64,000 nt of DNA from Rhodococcus jostii RHA1 (GCF_000014565.1 NC_008268.1:3968001-4032000), one strand, 5' to 3'. Numbered from the stretch's first letter, positions 45,617-53,680 are shown. Made by a program: numbers and translations. The notes: generated by a model not told the origin, from the sequence alone.

Positions 45617-45673
45617 ATGACCATCCACCCGACTGCCCGCCCCGCCCCTTACCGGTTCGGGGGTGTGCGATGA
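45617..45673 (+). CDS. 18-residue leader peptide coupled to the ABC gene
   Basis: MTIHPTARPAPYRFGGVR with a strong GAGAGGA site. Its TGA overlaps the ATG of the ABC ATPase (ATGA), so ribosomes finishing the leader would restart on the transporter gene. The ABC gene itself has a weaker site. Likely a translational-coupling or attenuation leader; not in the usual family annotation. Confidence 0.5.
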   Translation: MTIHPTARPAPYRFGGVR

Positions 45674-46596
45674 ACGCGCCGACCGTCGTGGTCGAGGATC
45701 TGCACGTCGCCTACAACAAGACGTGGGCTCTCGACGGTGTCGATCTGGAGGCTGCCGCCGGGACCACGCTCGGTGTGCTCGGCCACAACGGTGCCGGCAA
45801 GACCACCTTGATCCGCACCCTCACCACCTTGGTGCGGCCCACCATCGGCCGCGTGCAGATTGAGGGCCTCGACGTGGTCGTCCACGCCACCGAGGTGCGT
45901 CGCCGGATCGGTGTGACCGGCCAATACGCCGGTCTCGACGAATTCCTCACCGCCCGAGAGAATCTGGAGCTGATCGGCCGACTGACCGGGCTGCGCCGCA
46001 CCGCCCGCGAACGGGCCGACGCGCTGATCGACCGGCTCGGGTTGCAGGAATACGCGTCCCGGCGGGTGGGGGAACTCTCCGGGGGCTCGCGCCGGCGGGT
46101 CGATCTGGCCGCCAGCCTCGTCGGCTCCCCGTCGGTACTGTTCCTCGACGAGCCGACCACCGGTCTCGATCCCCTCGCCCGCGCCGGATTGTGGGACGTC
46201 GTCGACGAGCTCACCGACGCGGGCACTACGGTCGTGCTCACCACCCAGTACCTCGAGGAGGCCGACCGGCTCGCCGACCACATCGTGGTCCTGCGCCGGG
46301 GCAGGGTCGCCGCCCGCGGCACCCCCGCCGAGCTCAAACGGATTGTCGGCGGCAAGGTCCTCAGCGCCACCATCCCCGCCGGTCAGCTCGCCGCGCTGCC
46401 CTTCGTCCCGGACACCGATCCGCGGGTCGACGGCGACCGCCTGCGGGTGTCGGTCACCGTCGGCGACGCCCCCGCCGCGACCGCGCTGGTCGCCGACCTG
46501 CACCGCGGCGGCATCGAGGTCACCGACCTGGACGTGACCTCACCGAGCCTCGACGACGTCTTCACCCACCTCGCCCACACAGGAGCCCACAAATGA
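45670..46596 (+). CDS. ABC transporter ATPase (DrrA type)
   Basis: 308 residues. Walker A GHNGAGKT at 38-45, signature LSGGSRRRVDLAASL at 136-150 (Arg replaces the usual Gln), Walker B VLFLDEPTTGLDP at 156-168, and the DrrA C-terminal extension (VTSPSLDDVFTHL). Powers export of drugs or lipids with the membrane protein next to it (4-bp overlap). Placed between the ars genes and a sigma factor; could expel toxic conjugates, but the substrate is unknown. Confidence 0.92.
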   Translation: MNAPTVVVEDLHVAYNKTWALDGVDLEAAAGTTLGVLGHNGAGKTTLIRTLTTLVRPTIGRVQIEGLDVVVHATEVRRRIGVTGQYAGLDEFLTARENLELIGRLTGLRRTARERADALIDRLGLQEYASRRVGELSGGSRRRVDLAASLVGSPSVLFLDEPTTGLDPLARAGLWDVVDELTDAGTTVVLTTQYLEEADRLADHIVVLRRGRVAARGTPAELKRIVGGKVLSATIPAGQLAALPFVPDTDPRVDGDRLRVSVTVGDAPAATALVADLHRGGIEVTDLDVTSPSLDDVFTHLAHTGAHK

Positions 46597-47399
46597 CCAC
46601 CACCACTGCGATCGGGCGGCCCTCGGCCTTCGACCAGCTCGCCGCACTCACCGTCCGGAACCTGCGCACCAGTGCCCGCGTTCCGCAGCTGTTGATGTTC
46701 TCGCTGACCATGCCGATGGCGATGCTGGTGCTGTTCAGTCAGGTGTTCCGCAGCGTCGCCGCCGGACCGGGTTTCCCTGCCGGGGTCAGCTACATCGTCT
46801 TCCTCACCCCGGCGATGCTCGCCGTCTCCACGGTGATGGCCGGCACCAACGCCGGAGTGTCCGCCGCGATCGATCACACCAACGGCCTGCACGACCGCTT
46901 CGCGGCCCTGCCGATGCGGGCGGCGCTGCCGGGGGTGGCTCGCACCATCAACGAGGCCGTCTTCACCCTCGCCCGGGCTGCGTTGCTCGGGATCGCCGCC
47001 GTCGCTTTGGGTTTCGAGTTCCACGGCACCGCAGGGGATGCCGTCGCCGCGGTCCTGGTGCTGGTGGTGTTGGCCGGGGCGATGAGCGCCCTGTTCGGGC
47101 TGATCGGGGATCGGCTCCGCCGGCCGGACGTGGTCCAGTTCGCCGGGATGATGGTGATGATGCCGCTGATGTTCGTCTCGAGTGCGTTCGCGCCGATCGA
47201 GACCATGCCCGGCTGGATGCAGGCGATGGCGACAGTGAATCCGGTCGCGCACGCCACCGATGCCCTGCGCGGCCACGTGCTCGGCACCGCCACCGCCGGC
47301 GACACTCTTACCGCCCTGGTCGCGGCGATCGGTTTGTGGGCGGTGGTGACCGCCGTTCCCGTCCTCACCCGCATGATTCGGTCGGCACGCACCCGCTGA
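46593..47399 (+). CDS. ABC transporter permease (DrrB/ABC-2 type)
   Basis: 268 residues, six membrane helices. It has the ABC-2 features SYIVFLTPAMLAVSTVMAG and NGLHDRFAALPMR; PIETMPGWMQAMATVNPVAH is the conserved loop before helix 6. ATGA overlap with the ATPase gene. Ends 9 bp before a strong terminator hairpin. Confidence 0.92.
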   Translation: MTTTTAIGRPSAFDQLAALTVRNLRTSARVPQLLMFSLTMPMAMLVLFSQVFRSVAAGPGFPAGVSYIVFLTPAMLAVSTVMAGTNAGVSAAIDHTNGLHDRFAALPMRAALPGVARTINEAVFTLARAALLGIAAVALGFEFHGTAGDAVAAVLVLVVLAGAMSALFGLIGDRLRRPDVVQFAGMMVMMPLMFVSSAFAPIETMPGWMQAMATVNPVAHATDALRGHVLGTATAGDTLTALVAAIGLWAVVTAVPVLTRMIRSARTR

Positions 47400-47408
47400 A
47401 CAACGAAC

Positions 47409-47445
47409 CCGCCCTGCCCATCCCACAACGGGAGGGGCAGGGCGG
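47409..47445 (+). terminator. Terminator after the ABC exporter genes
   Basis: 11-bp perfect stem (CCGCCCTGCCC and GGGCAGGGCGG), 15-base loop, followed by TTT at 47446. Confidence 0.75.
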
Positions 47446-47565
47446 TTTGGTGTGTGCCCTCCTGGTCCGGAGCCGGGCACTCTGATGGCCCCTACCCGGT
47501 GCAGGGGGAGGGGCTAGGAGAGCGCTGTGGTCAGCGGGTGCGCCCGGCGCGGGCGTCGACGGCGC

Positions 47566-47658
47566 TCATGCGGCGGCGTCGAGCAGATGCAGCTCCTCCG
47601 CCACGATCAGGTCGACCTCTTCGCTGGTCAGACCCGACAACAGATGTGTGGTCAGCAT
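47566..47658 (-). CDS. 30-residue peptide upstream of and divergent from the sigma factor
   Basis: ATG at 47658 with a very strong GGAGGTGA site. Acidic, Leu/Glu-rich (LTSEEVDLIVAEELHLLDAA) with a hydrophobic start. The region is divergent from the SigZ-like gene (211 bp). No family recognised; the length and composition would fit a leader peptide or small regulator, but also an unknown RiPP-type precursor. Translation is likely, function unknown. Confidence 0.45.
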   Translation of the reverse strand: MLTTHLLSGLTSEEVDLIVAEELHLLDAAA

Positions 47659-47869
47659 TGCTCTCACCTCCTCACCGTGCTTCTACTGGTACGTCGAACC
47701 GGAGAATCCGGAATCGACATCGACACCCATACAGACGAGGAACTTCGGATTCGGACGCAGGTGCGTCCGACCGCGGTCACCGTCGTCCGTACCTGAGAGA
47801 GGACGCCCTCAGGGGGTCGCGACCGCGCCGCCAGGCGGGGATGCTGGAGACGGAAAGGAACCACAGATC

Positions 47870-48499
47870 ATGAACGAGGACACGGCCACCACCGCGACGA
47901 CACCCCAGCAGGCACCAGCTGATCTCGACCAGCTCTGGCGCCGCTTCTCGAGCGACTTGCGGGCCTTCATCGCCCGCCGGGTCTCGCGTCCCGAGGACGC
48001 CGACGACATTCTGTCGATCGTGTTCCTGCGGATGGCCAAGAGCCTCGACAACCTGCGGGAGCAGGACCGCCTCCTTGGCTGGATGTATGCCATCACCCGC
48101 AACGCGATCACCGACTACTACCGGTCCGCATCTCACCGCCGCGAGCTGGCTGTCGACACCGTCCCCGACAACCCACCCGACGGAGAACCTGACGCCGACG
48201 AGACGGCGGAGAAGGAACTCGCCTCCTGCCTGGTTCCGATGCTCTCCGGGCTGCCCGCCGAGCAGGCCGCGGCGGTGAAGATGGTCGACCTCGACAACCG
48301 AACCAACGCCGCCGCCGCCAACGAGGTGGGAATCTCGGTGTCCGGGATGAAATCCCGGGTCCAACGCGGCCGCGCCGCCCTCCAGGCCCAACTGCACACC
48401 TGCTGTCAGATCAGCCAGGACCGCACGGGCCACGTCCACGACTACCAGCCCCGCAGCGGATCCTGCGCCTGCGGAGCCACGCCATCGGACGACGAGTAG
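47870..48499 (+). CDS. SigZ-type ECF sigma factor with Cys-rich tail
   Basis: 209 residues. Region 2 (LWRRFSSDLRAFIARRVSRP, DDILSIVFLRMAKSL, LLGWMYAITRNAITDYYRSA) and region 4 (LPAEQAAAVKMVDL, NEVGISVSGMKSRVQRGRAA). After region 4 comes a tail with Cys178-Cys179, Cys199 and Cys201 plus His188 and His190, which resembles a metal site. Members of the SigZ group are suspected to respond to metal or redox cues directly, without an anti-sigma factor; no anti-sigma gene is adjacent. ATG behind AAAGGAA. Confidence 0.88.
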   Translation: MNEDTATTATTPQQAPADLDQLWRRFSSDLRAFIARRVSRPEDADDILSIVFLRMAKSLDNLREQDRLLGWMYAITRNAITDYYRSASHRRELAVDTVPDNPPDGEPDADETAEKELASCLVPMLSGLPAEQAAAVKMVDLDNRTNAAAANEVGISVSGMKSRVQRGRAALQAQLHTCCQISQDRTGHVHDYQPRSGSCACGATPSDDE

Positions 48500-48562
48500 A
48501 CCGGCGAATCATCTCTGGTGACGGCGACGGGGCGACCGGGCGAGGTCACGCTGACAAGACTG

Positions 48563-48599
48563 CGGTGCGGCGCGAGCCATCTTCGCTCGCACCGCACCG
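48563..48599. terminator. Bidirectional hairpin between SigZ and Cys-rich gene
   Basis: 15-bp stem with one mismatch (CGGTGCGGCGCGAGC and GCTCGCACCGCACCG), 7-base loop, midway between two converging genes. Confidence 0.75.
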
Positions 48600-48613
48600 T
48601 TGTCACCTGAGGG

Positions 48614-48793
48614 CTACTGGCAGCCGCATCCCTCGCCGCCGGCCGTCGCCGCCGGACCGCAGCACGTCGACTTCTCGCTGAGGTCGCAGCAGGTGGCTTG
48701 TCGTTCGGTGCTGCAACACGTGGGTGCCGCAGCCTGTGGGGTGGCGTCCGTCCGCTCCGTCGCCGAGGTCTCGAACTCGTTGGGGTTGGTCAT
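48614..48793 (-). CDS. Small protein with eight cysteines, metal-binding candidate
   Basis: 59 residues, ATG 48793 after a perfect AAGGAG. The second half has four Cys pairs: TCCSTERQATCC, STCCGP and GCGCQ at the C-terminus. Such small proteins resemble metallothioneins or arsenic-buffering peptides and are often annotated hypothetical in Rhodococcus. Its neighbours (SigZ-like with a Cys tail; ars genes 4 kb away) fit metal or metalloid buffering. No homologue named with confidence. Confidence 0.7.
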   Translation of the reverse strand: MTNPNEFETSATERTDATPQAAAPTCCSTERQATCCDLSEKSTCCGPAATAGGEGCGCQ

Positions 48794-48986
48794 GGTGGCT
48801 CCTTGATCCGTGGGGATGGGTACCAGATCAGACGGAGGAGACCGGAAATGGACGCACTTGCCCGTCGCGAAAGATGAGGTGCGCCCGTGCCTGGCCGCGC
48901 CCCACTGAGATAAGTCGCGTGTCGAAACTTGTGTGCGAAACCGTCGGCGACCAGCACGGGTGAATCCTGCGGAGGACAATGGGACG

Positions 48987-49241
48987 ATGCGATCCGAGCC
49001 GAAGCCTGACGACGCCGGAACGGCGGCCGCGGGTGAGGAGCCCAGGTATGAGCTGGCGGCCGCTCTGCTGGGCCAGTTCGCTGGATTTGTCCTGGGAGTC
49101 GCACTGGGCTGGTATGCGATTACCTGGGGGGTGGATACGTTGAGGGACGTCATGAATGTCCCGGAATTGTCGCCGGTGCCCATCGCGATGTTCGCACCGC
49201 TGTGGATCTCGATCGATGTCGGCGGGTTCTCCCCGAGCTAG
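48987..49241 (+). CDS. Small membrane protein
   Basis: 84 residues from ATG 48987, GGAGG 11 bases upstream. Charged N-terminus, one or two hydrophobic segments (LLGQFAGFVLGVALGWYAI; VPIAMFAPLWISI). No family recognised. Divergent from the 8-Cys gene. Confidence 0.55.
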   Translation: MRSEPKPDDAGTAAAGEEPRYELAAALLGQFAGFVLGVALGWYAITWGVDTLRDVMNVPELSPVPIAMFAPLWISIDVGGFSPS

Positions 49242-49301
49242 ATCGCGCTCGTCGGCGCACCGCATGCAACATCTTCAACCTGAGAGTCGAAGGGGCCTTG
49301 C

Positions 49302-49325
49302 ACATACAACCAATCGGTTGTATGT
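49302..49325. promoter_or_regulatory. Operator of the ArsR-type repressor gene, overlapping its promoter
   Basis: Perfect inverted repeat ACATACAACC (49302-49311), 4-base spacer, GGTTGTATGT (49316-49325). It overlaps a TTGCAC (49299) and TATGTT (49321) pair at 16-bp spacing and ends seven bases before the GTG start, so the mRNA is probably leaderless and autorepressed. Confidence 0.75.
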
Positions 49326-49332
49326 TCTGGGT

Positions 49333-49674
49333 GTGTCAGAAACAGATGAGGACCGGGCCGATGCCCTGTTCCACGCGCTGTCCGACCGAACGAGGCGCGA
49401 CATCATGCGTCGCGTGCTGGCCGGCGAGCATTCCGTCTCGGCACTGGCAGCGAAGTACGACATGAGTTTCGCTGCGGTACAGAAGCACGTCGCCGTTCTC
49501 CAGAAGTCCGGCCTACTCGTCAAAAGACGCAGCGGCCGTGAACAACTCGCCACGGGCGATGTGGAAGCAGTACGCGCGGTGTCGTCCATGCTCGCGGAGC
49601 TGGAACAGGTCTGGCGTGGACGTATCGCGCGCATCGACGAACTGATCGCAACGCAACCCCAACGGAAGGAATGA
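49333..49674 (+). CDS. ArsR-family repressor (SRPBCC-associated)
   Basis: 113 residues from GTG 49333. Winged helix LFHALSDRTRRDIMRRVLAG, SVSALAAKYDMSFAAVQKHV, LVKRRSGREQ. No metal-binding Cys are visible, so the ligand is probably not a metal. Overlaps nothing but is followed in 3 bp by an SRPBCC gene, the common ArsR-AHSA1 pair. Autoregulation is indicated by the palindrome over its promoter. Confidence 0.88.
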   Translation: MSETDEDRADALFHALSDRTRRDIMRRVLAGEHSVSALAAKYDMSFAAVQKHVAVLQKSGLLVKRRSGREQLATGDVEAVRAVSSMLAELEQVWRGRIARIDELIATQPQRKE

Positions 49675-49677
49675 ACG

Positions 49678-50163
49678 ATGCCTGTCACCAAGGTCAGCCA
49701 CGACATCGACGCACTGACCCTGACCATCACCGCCGAGTTCGCCGCGCCCCGAGCGCGGATCTGGCAGATCTATGCCGATCCTCGCCAGCTCGAGAAGATC
49801 TGGGGTCCGCCGACGTACCCGGCGACGGTGGTCGACCACGAGTTCACCCCCGGCGGGCGGGTCAACTACTACATGACCGGCCCCGAGGGCGACAAGCATG
49901 CGGGCTACTGGAACATCGTCTCCGTCGATGAGCCGACCGGCTTCACCTTCACCGACGGATTCGCCGATGCGGATTTCACGCCGATCGAATCGATGCCGGT
50001 GTCCACCAACGAGTACTCCTTCGAGGAGAAGGACGGCAGCACCATCGCCACCTACGTCAGCACCTACGCAACCGCCGAAGGTCTCCAGCAGGTGCTCGAC
50101 ATGGGTGTGGTCGAGGGTGCCTCGCAGGCGATCGGCCAGATCGACGACCTCATCAAGGGTTGA
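49678..50163 (+). CDS. SRPBCC/AHSA1-domain protein
   Basis: 161 residues, START-like ligand pocket (AEFAAPRARIWQIYADPRQL, GPPTYPATVVDHEFTPGGRV, DEPTGFTFTDGF). Proteins of this type bind hydrophobic small molecules, and a co-chaperone link for AHSA1 exists only in eukaryotes. Coupled to the ArsR-type repressor upstream; function unknown. Terminator hairpin after the stop. Confidence 0.9.
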   Translation: MPVTKVSHDIDALTLTITAEFAAPRARIWQIYADPRQLEKIWGPPTYPATVVDHEFTPGGRVNYYMTGPEGDKHAGYWNIVSVDEPTGFTFTDGFADADFTPIESMPVSTNEYSFEEKDGSTIATYVSTYATAEGLQQVLDMGVVEGASQAIGQIDDLIKG

Positions 50164-50189
50164 GCCTGCCGGTTCACCGCGCAACCGAT

Positions 50190-50224
50190 CTCGCCGCCTC
50201 GCTCTCCACGCGCGAGGCGGCGAG
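50190..50224 (+). terminator. Terminator after the SRPBCC gene
   Basis: Perfect 13-bp stem (CTCGCCGCCTCGC and GCGAGGCGGCGAG) with a 9-base loop, 26 bp behind the stop. Confidence 0.8.
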
Positions 50225-50346
50225 CCGGAACGGAGGACGCGACACTCGTGTTGCGACCACACGTCGTCCAGTACGACGGCGATGAGTTTCGCAGTGGTTC
50301 CCAGTCTGTACCTACACCGACCACAACCGCATTCGAGGAGAACGAC

Positions 50347-50931
50347 ATGACCGCGACCTACACCTTCGACGTCTTTTCCAGTCTCGACGGCTTCGGCGGC
50401 ATCAGCGGCGGCGACTGGGGCGGCTACTGGGGTAAGCAAGGCCCCGAGTTGCTCGACCACCGCCTTGGCTTGTACGACGCGGAGCAGCGGATGATTTTCG
50501 GGGCCAACACCTATCGGGCGTTCGCACAGATGCTGGCCTCGAGCACCGAGGAGTCCGAAGTGCGTGACCCCTGGGTCACCAGGATGAGGAGCCTGCCGGC
50601 GACGGTGGTGTCGACGACGCTGGAAGGACCTCTCGACTGGCCGGACGCGACCGTCGTGAGCGGTGACGCTGTCGACGTCGTCGCCCGGCTCAAGGAGGAG
50701 TCCGAGGTGCCGTTGCGCTCGCACGGCAGCCTGGCGATGAATCGGGCGCTGATGGCCGCCGGCCTCGTCGACCGCCTGCAGGTGACGATCTTCCCTGTGA
50801 TCACCGGTCAGACCGGTGATGACCCGATCTTCCAGGGTGGGGCCGACTTCGACCTGGAACTGCTCGAGAACCGGACGCTGGACGGTCACATCCAAGAGCT
50901 CATCTACCGACCCACCCTCCATTCGACCTGA
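50347..50931 (+). CDS. RibD C-terminal/DHFR-like family protein
   Basis: 194 residues from ATG 50347 after GAGGAG. NADPH-binding bacterial DHFR-like fold: VFSSLDGFGGIS, FGANTYRAFAQML, GSLAMNRALMAAGLVDRLQV, TIFPVITGQTGDDPIF. Reductase for an unknown pterin- or pyrimidine-like substrate. Downstream of the ArsR/SRPBCC pair, with which such genes often co-occur, but past a terminator. Confidence 0.88.
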   Translation: MTATYTFDVFSSLDGFGGISGGDWGGYWGKQGPELLDHRLGLYDAEQRMIFGANTYRAFAQMLASSTEESEVRDPWVTRMRSLPATVVSTTLEGPLDWPDATVVSGDAVDVVARLKEESEVPLRSHGSLAMNRALMAAGLVDRLQVTIFPVITGQTGDDPIFQGGADFDLELLENRTLDGHIQELIYRPTLHST

Positions 50932-51052
50932 AGGAATTCCGGGCGCGGCCCATCAGCGATCGGCCCTCGCGTGCTGGAAATAGGTTGGACGGGATTCGGC
51001 TCAGGTTGATAGCGTGCGCCAGACCGTGACATCACGCGAGGAGGTGAGACCC

Positions 51053-51112
51053 ATGAACGCAGTAACCATGTGGGTGCTCCCACTCGTGTTCACGGTTCGG
51101 CGATTGACATAG
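51053..51112 (+). CDS. Possible 19-residue leader peptide
   Basis: MNAVTMWVLPLVFTVRRLT, with a strong GAGGAGGTGA site six bases from ATG. It lies 49 bp before the alpha/beta hydrolase gene. Hydrophobic with a basic end; may be a regulatory leader. Confidence 0.4.
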   Translation: MNAVTMWVLPLVFTVRRLT

Positions 51113-51161
51113 GTGTCGCCGGGAGCGCCTCGACAACAAGGCAATCCCGAAAGGCAACACC

Positions 51162-51923
51162 ATGCATTTCACCTCCGAGACATCGTCGAACGGTGTCATC
51201 GAACGTACATTCACACTGGATGAGATCACCGGCGTGCTCTGGTCGCCCACATCCGGAACCGTCCGCGCACCTCTGCTGCTGTCGGGGCACTCCGGCGGCA
51301 TGCACAAGAAGGCGCCGGGGCTGGTAGCCGGTGCACTCCACTGCGTGACCACCTATGGGTACACCGTCGCCGCCATCGACGCGCCCGGACATGGCGACCG
51401 GCCGCGAAACCCTCAGGATCAACGGTGGGCAGAGGCGATCCATCGGGCCCGGGCGGCGGGCGAACCGATCGCCCCGATCGTGATCGACTACAACATGTCG
51501 CTGGCGGAGCGTGCGGTGCCGGAATGGCAGGCGGCACTGGACGACCTTCAGGCGCTGCCCGAGATCGGCGTCGAAACGCCGATCGGCTACGGCGGCATGA
51601 CGTTGGGTGTCGTGACCGGGCTGATGTTGACGGCGGTCGAATCCCGGATCGCTGCCGTGAGTTTCGGTGGGGTCTTCGTGCACGACGCTCTGATCGAGGC
51701 GGCGAGAAAGATCACCGTCCCGGTCGAGTACCGGATTCCGTGGAACGACGAGGAATTCGACCGCACCTCCGGGGTCGCGTTGTTCGACGCCTTCGCGTCG
51801 AAGGAGAAGACGTTGCACGCCTACTCGGGCAGGCACTACCCGGTGCCCGAATACGAGAGCGACAGCTCCGCTCGGTTCTTCGCCCGCCACCTCGGCCGGG
51901 CCGCCGACACGGTTTCGGACTGA
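51162..51923 (+). CDS. Alpha/beta hydrolase with Thr at the nucleophile position
   Basis: 253 residues. Fold start LLLSGHSGGMHKK, AAIDAPGHGDRPRNP; the nucleophile elbow is GMTLG at 145-149, so Thr147 replaces Ser; the His may be in GRHYPVP. Related proteins have GxSxG here. Either a weak Thr hydrolase or a non-catalytic relative. A possible 19-residue leader precedes it. Confidence 0.82.
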   Translation: MHFTSETSSNGVIERTFTLDEITGVLWSPTSGTVRAPLLLSGHSGGMHKKAPGLVAGALHCVTTYGYTVAAIDAPGHGDRPRNPQDQRWAEAIHRARAAGEPIAPIVIDYNMSLAERAVPEWQAALDDLQALPEIGVETPIGYGGMTLGVVTGLMLTAVESRIAAVSFGGVFVHDALIEAARKITVPVEYRIPWNDEEFDRTSGVALFDAFASKEKTLHAYSGRHYPVPEYESDSSARFFARHLGRAADTVSD

Positions 51924-51930
51924 CGTGAAC

Positions 51931-51967
51931 GGTATCGGCGTCCGGATCCGCGCCGGACGCCGATACC
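51931..51967. terminator. Terminator between convergent hydrolase genes
   Basis: Perfect 15-bp inverted repeat (GGTATCGGCGTCCGG and CCGGACGCCGATACC) with a 7-base loop, 7 bp after one stop and 28 bp from the other. Confidence 0.85.
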
Positions 51968-51995
51968 GCCGTTGCCGTGCTCCAGCCGGCCTGGA

Positions 51996-53465
51996 TCAGG
52001 ACAGGTATTCGGCGCCGGTGCCCTCGGGAGCGGTGTCCTCGCAGAGGTGCGGGCCGGCATCGAACCTCATCGCTTTTCTGGCGTCGTCGTAGGTGGGCCA
52101 GCCGGGATCTCCGTGGGTTGCGAAGTCGAGCCAGGCTTGGTGCATCGCCTGGGTGAGGGCGCCGGGTGCGTCGTCGCCGATGAGCCCGCGGCATGCCTGT
52201 GTGGTGTCGAAGACGAAGGGGACGTCGAGGCCGTGTGCGGCGCCGTGCAGTGGTGATCGCCATGCGAATTCGTAGACGTAGGTGGGGCCTGGGTGGCGGC
52301 GGGCGGCGCGTCGGCTCGGTGATCGGAACATCAGGTCCGTGTACGCGGCTGTGAGTGCATGCGCGGGGGTGACGGCCGGGTCGTGGAGACCGTGTCGTTC
52401 GAGGAGCGCTTCGGCATCGGGGTAGGTGGCGGCCAGCTCGGCTACGGCGTCAAGCGCGTCGAAGGCGGCGAACTCGTCGGCACCGAAACCGAGGTTGGCC
52501 TCCTCGAGTGTTGTGCCGATCAACAGGTCGACGCCGCGCGAATGTGTGCTCGGGACCCCGACCGGGTCGGGGAGGACGTCGTCACCCGTGGTGGGGAGGA
52601 ACAGCGCACGACGGTGGCCCGGGTCGACACCGTTGCCGTCGCGCAGGTCTGGGTGGGGTTCGTTTCTGAGCAGAGCTGCCTGTGCGCGCAGCAGGTCGGA
52701 GGCAGAGAATGCTCGGAATGCTTCTGTGGTCGGGGAGGTTCCGAGCCGGGCGGCGAGTGCCTTCGTGAGTTCTTCGGTGAGCTCGAGCCGGCGGGCCATC
52801 TCGTCGTGTCCGCTCTGGACGATCGCGCGCCGGAACAGTCCGGCGGCCGGCGGGGAGTGCAGCAGGAACGCGACGGAGGTGCCGCCGGCCGATTCGCCGA
52901 AGACGGTGACGTTGTCCGGGTTCCCGCCGAACCCGGCGATGTTGTCGCGAACCCAGCGCAGTGCTGCGATCTGATCACGCAATCCGATGTTCGTGTTCGC
53001 GACCTCACCGGACAGAGCGAGGAAGCCCTCCGCCCCGAGTCGGTAATTGACGGTGACCAGGACGACGCCGTCGCGCGCGAACGAGGTGCCGTCGAAGGCG
53101 GGGGCGGCGCCCGAGCCGATCATGAACCCGCCACCGTGGACGTAGACCATCACCGGAAGCCCACTCGTGCCGGGGTCGGGTGTCCAGACGTTGAGATTGA
53201 GGTAGTCGCCGTCTCCGGTGACCCATCCGGGCCCGATCAGCGGCGCGAGATTCGCGTGAGCGGGGTGCAATGACGGCTGCGGTGCGGTAGCGCCGTAACC
53301 GGGGGCGTTCCTGGTCCCTGCCCACCGCTCGGCAGGGCCAGGGGGTGCGAATCGGCGTTCGCCCGCTGGAGCTGCCGCGTAGGGGATTCCCAGGAATCGG
53401 GCGACCCCGTCGGTGTGGTCACCGGAGAGTCGCCCTGCCTCAGTGTTCACGGTACGGACGGTCAT
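51996..53465 (-). CDS. Type-B carboxylesterase
   Basis: 489 residues. HGGG at 110-113, nucleophile Ser192 in FGESAGG, acid Glu in TTLEEANLGF and His in HGAAHGLDVPF. Length and motifs match carboxylesterase/lipase type B, hydrolysing xenobiotic or aryl esters. ATG 53465; upstream the frame runs into a DHFR-like relic, whose end is fused in frame but probably not translated with it. Confidence 0.92.
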   Translation of the reverse strand: MTVRTVNTEAGRLSGDHTDGVARFLGIPYAAAPAGERRFAPPGPAERWAGTRNAPGYGATAPQPSLHPAHANLAPLIGPGWVTGDGDYLNLNVWTPDPGTSGLPVMVYVHGGGFMIGSGAAPAFDGTSFARDGVVLVTVNYRLGAEGFLALSGEVANTNIGLRDQIAALRWVRDNIAGFGGNPDNVTVFGESAGGTSVAFLLHSPPAAGLFRRAIVQSGHDEMARRLELTEELTKALAARLGTSPTTEAFRAFSASDLLRAQAALLRNEPHPDLRDGNGVDPGHRRALFLPTTGDDVLPDPVGVPSTHSRGVDLLIGTTLEEANLGFGADEFAAFDALDAVAELAATYPDAEALLERHGLHDPAVTPAHALTAAYTDLMFRSPSRRAARRHPGPTYVYEFAWRSPLHGAAHGLDVPFVFDTTQACRGLIGDDAPGALTQAMHQAWLDFATHGDPGWPTYDDARKAMRFDAGPHLCEDTAPEGTGAEYLS

Positions 53466-53479
53466 CGGCGACGTCCCCT

Positions 53480-53680
53480 TTCGGATGTGCACACCACGCT
53501 GGAGGTCTTCGGTGACCGGCGGTAGGAACGGCGTGCCGCCACCGACGACGATCGGATTGCGGAACACGCGCAGCTCGTCGACGCGGCCGAGCTCGATCGC
53601 TGCCACGGCCAGGCCGGCGCCGCCGATCGAGACATCCTCGTCGGTCGCGTCGAGATGAGGTACGCCCTCAGGCTCGACAT
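53480..53680 (-). pseudogene. Relic of a DHFR-like gene
   Basis: ATG 53680 (AGGAG upstream) starts MSSLRAYLI, then after a frame change DEDVSIGGAGLAVAAIELG, GRVDELRVFRNPIVVGGGTP and FLPPVTEDL match the C-terminal part of RibD/DHFR-like proteins. The middle is deleted and the end is cut 20 bp before the carboxylesterase start. Related to the intact gene at 50347 only at family level. Confidence 0.7.
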
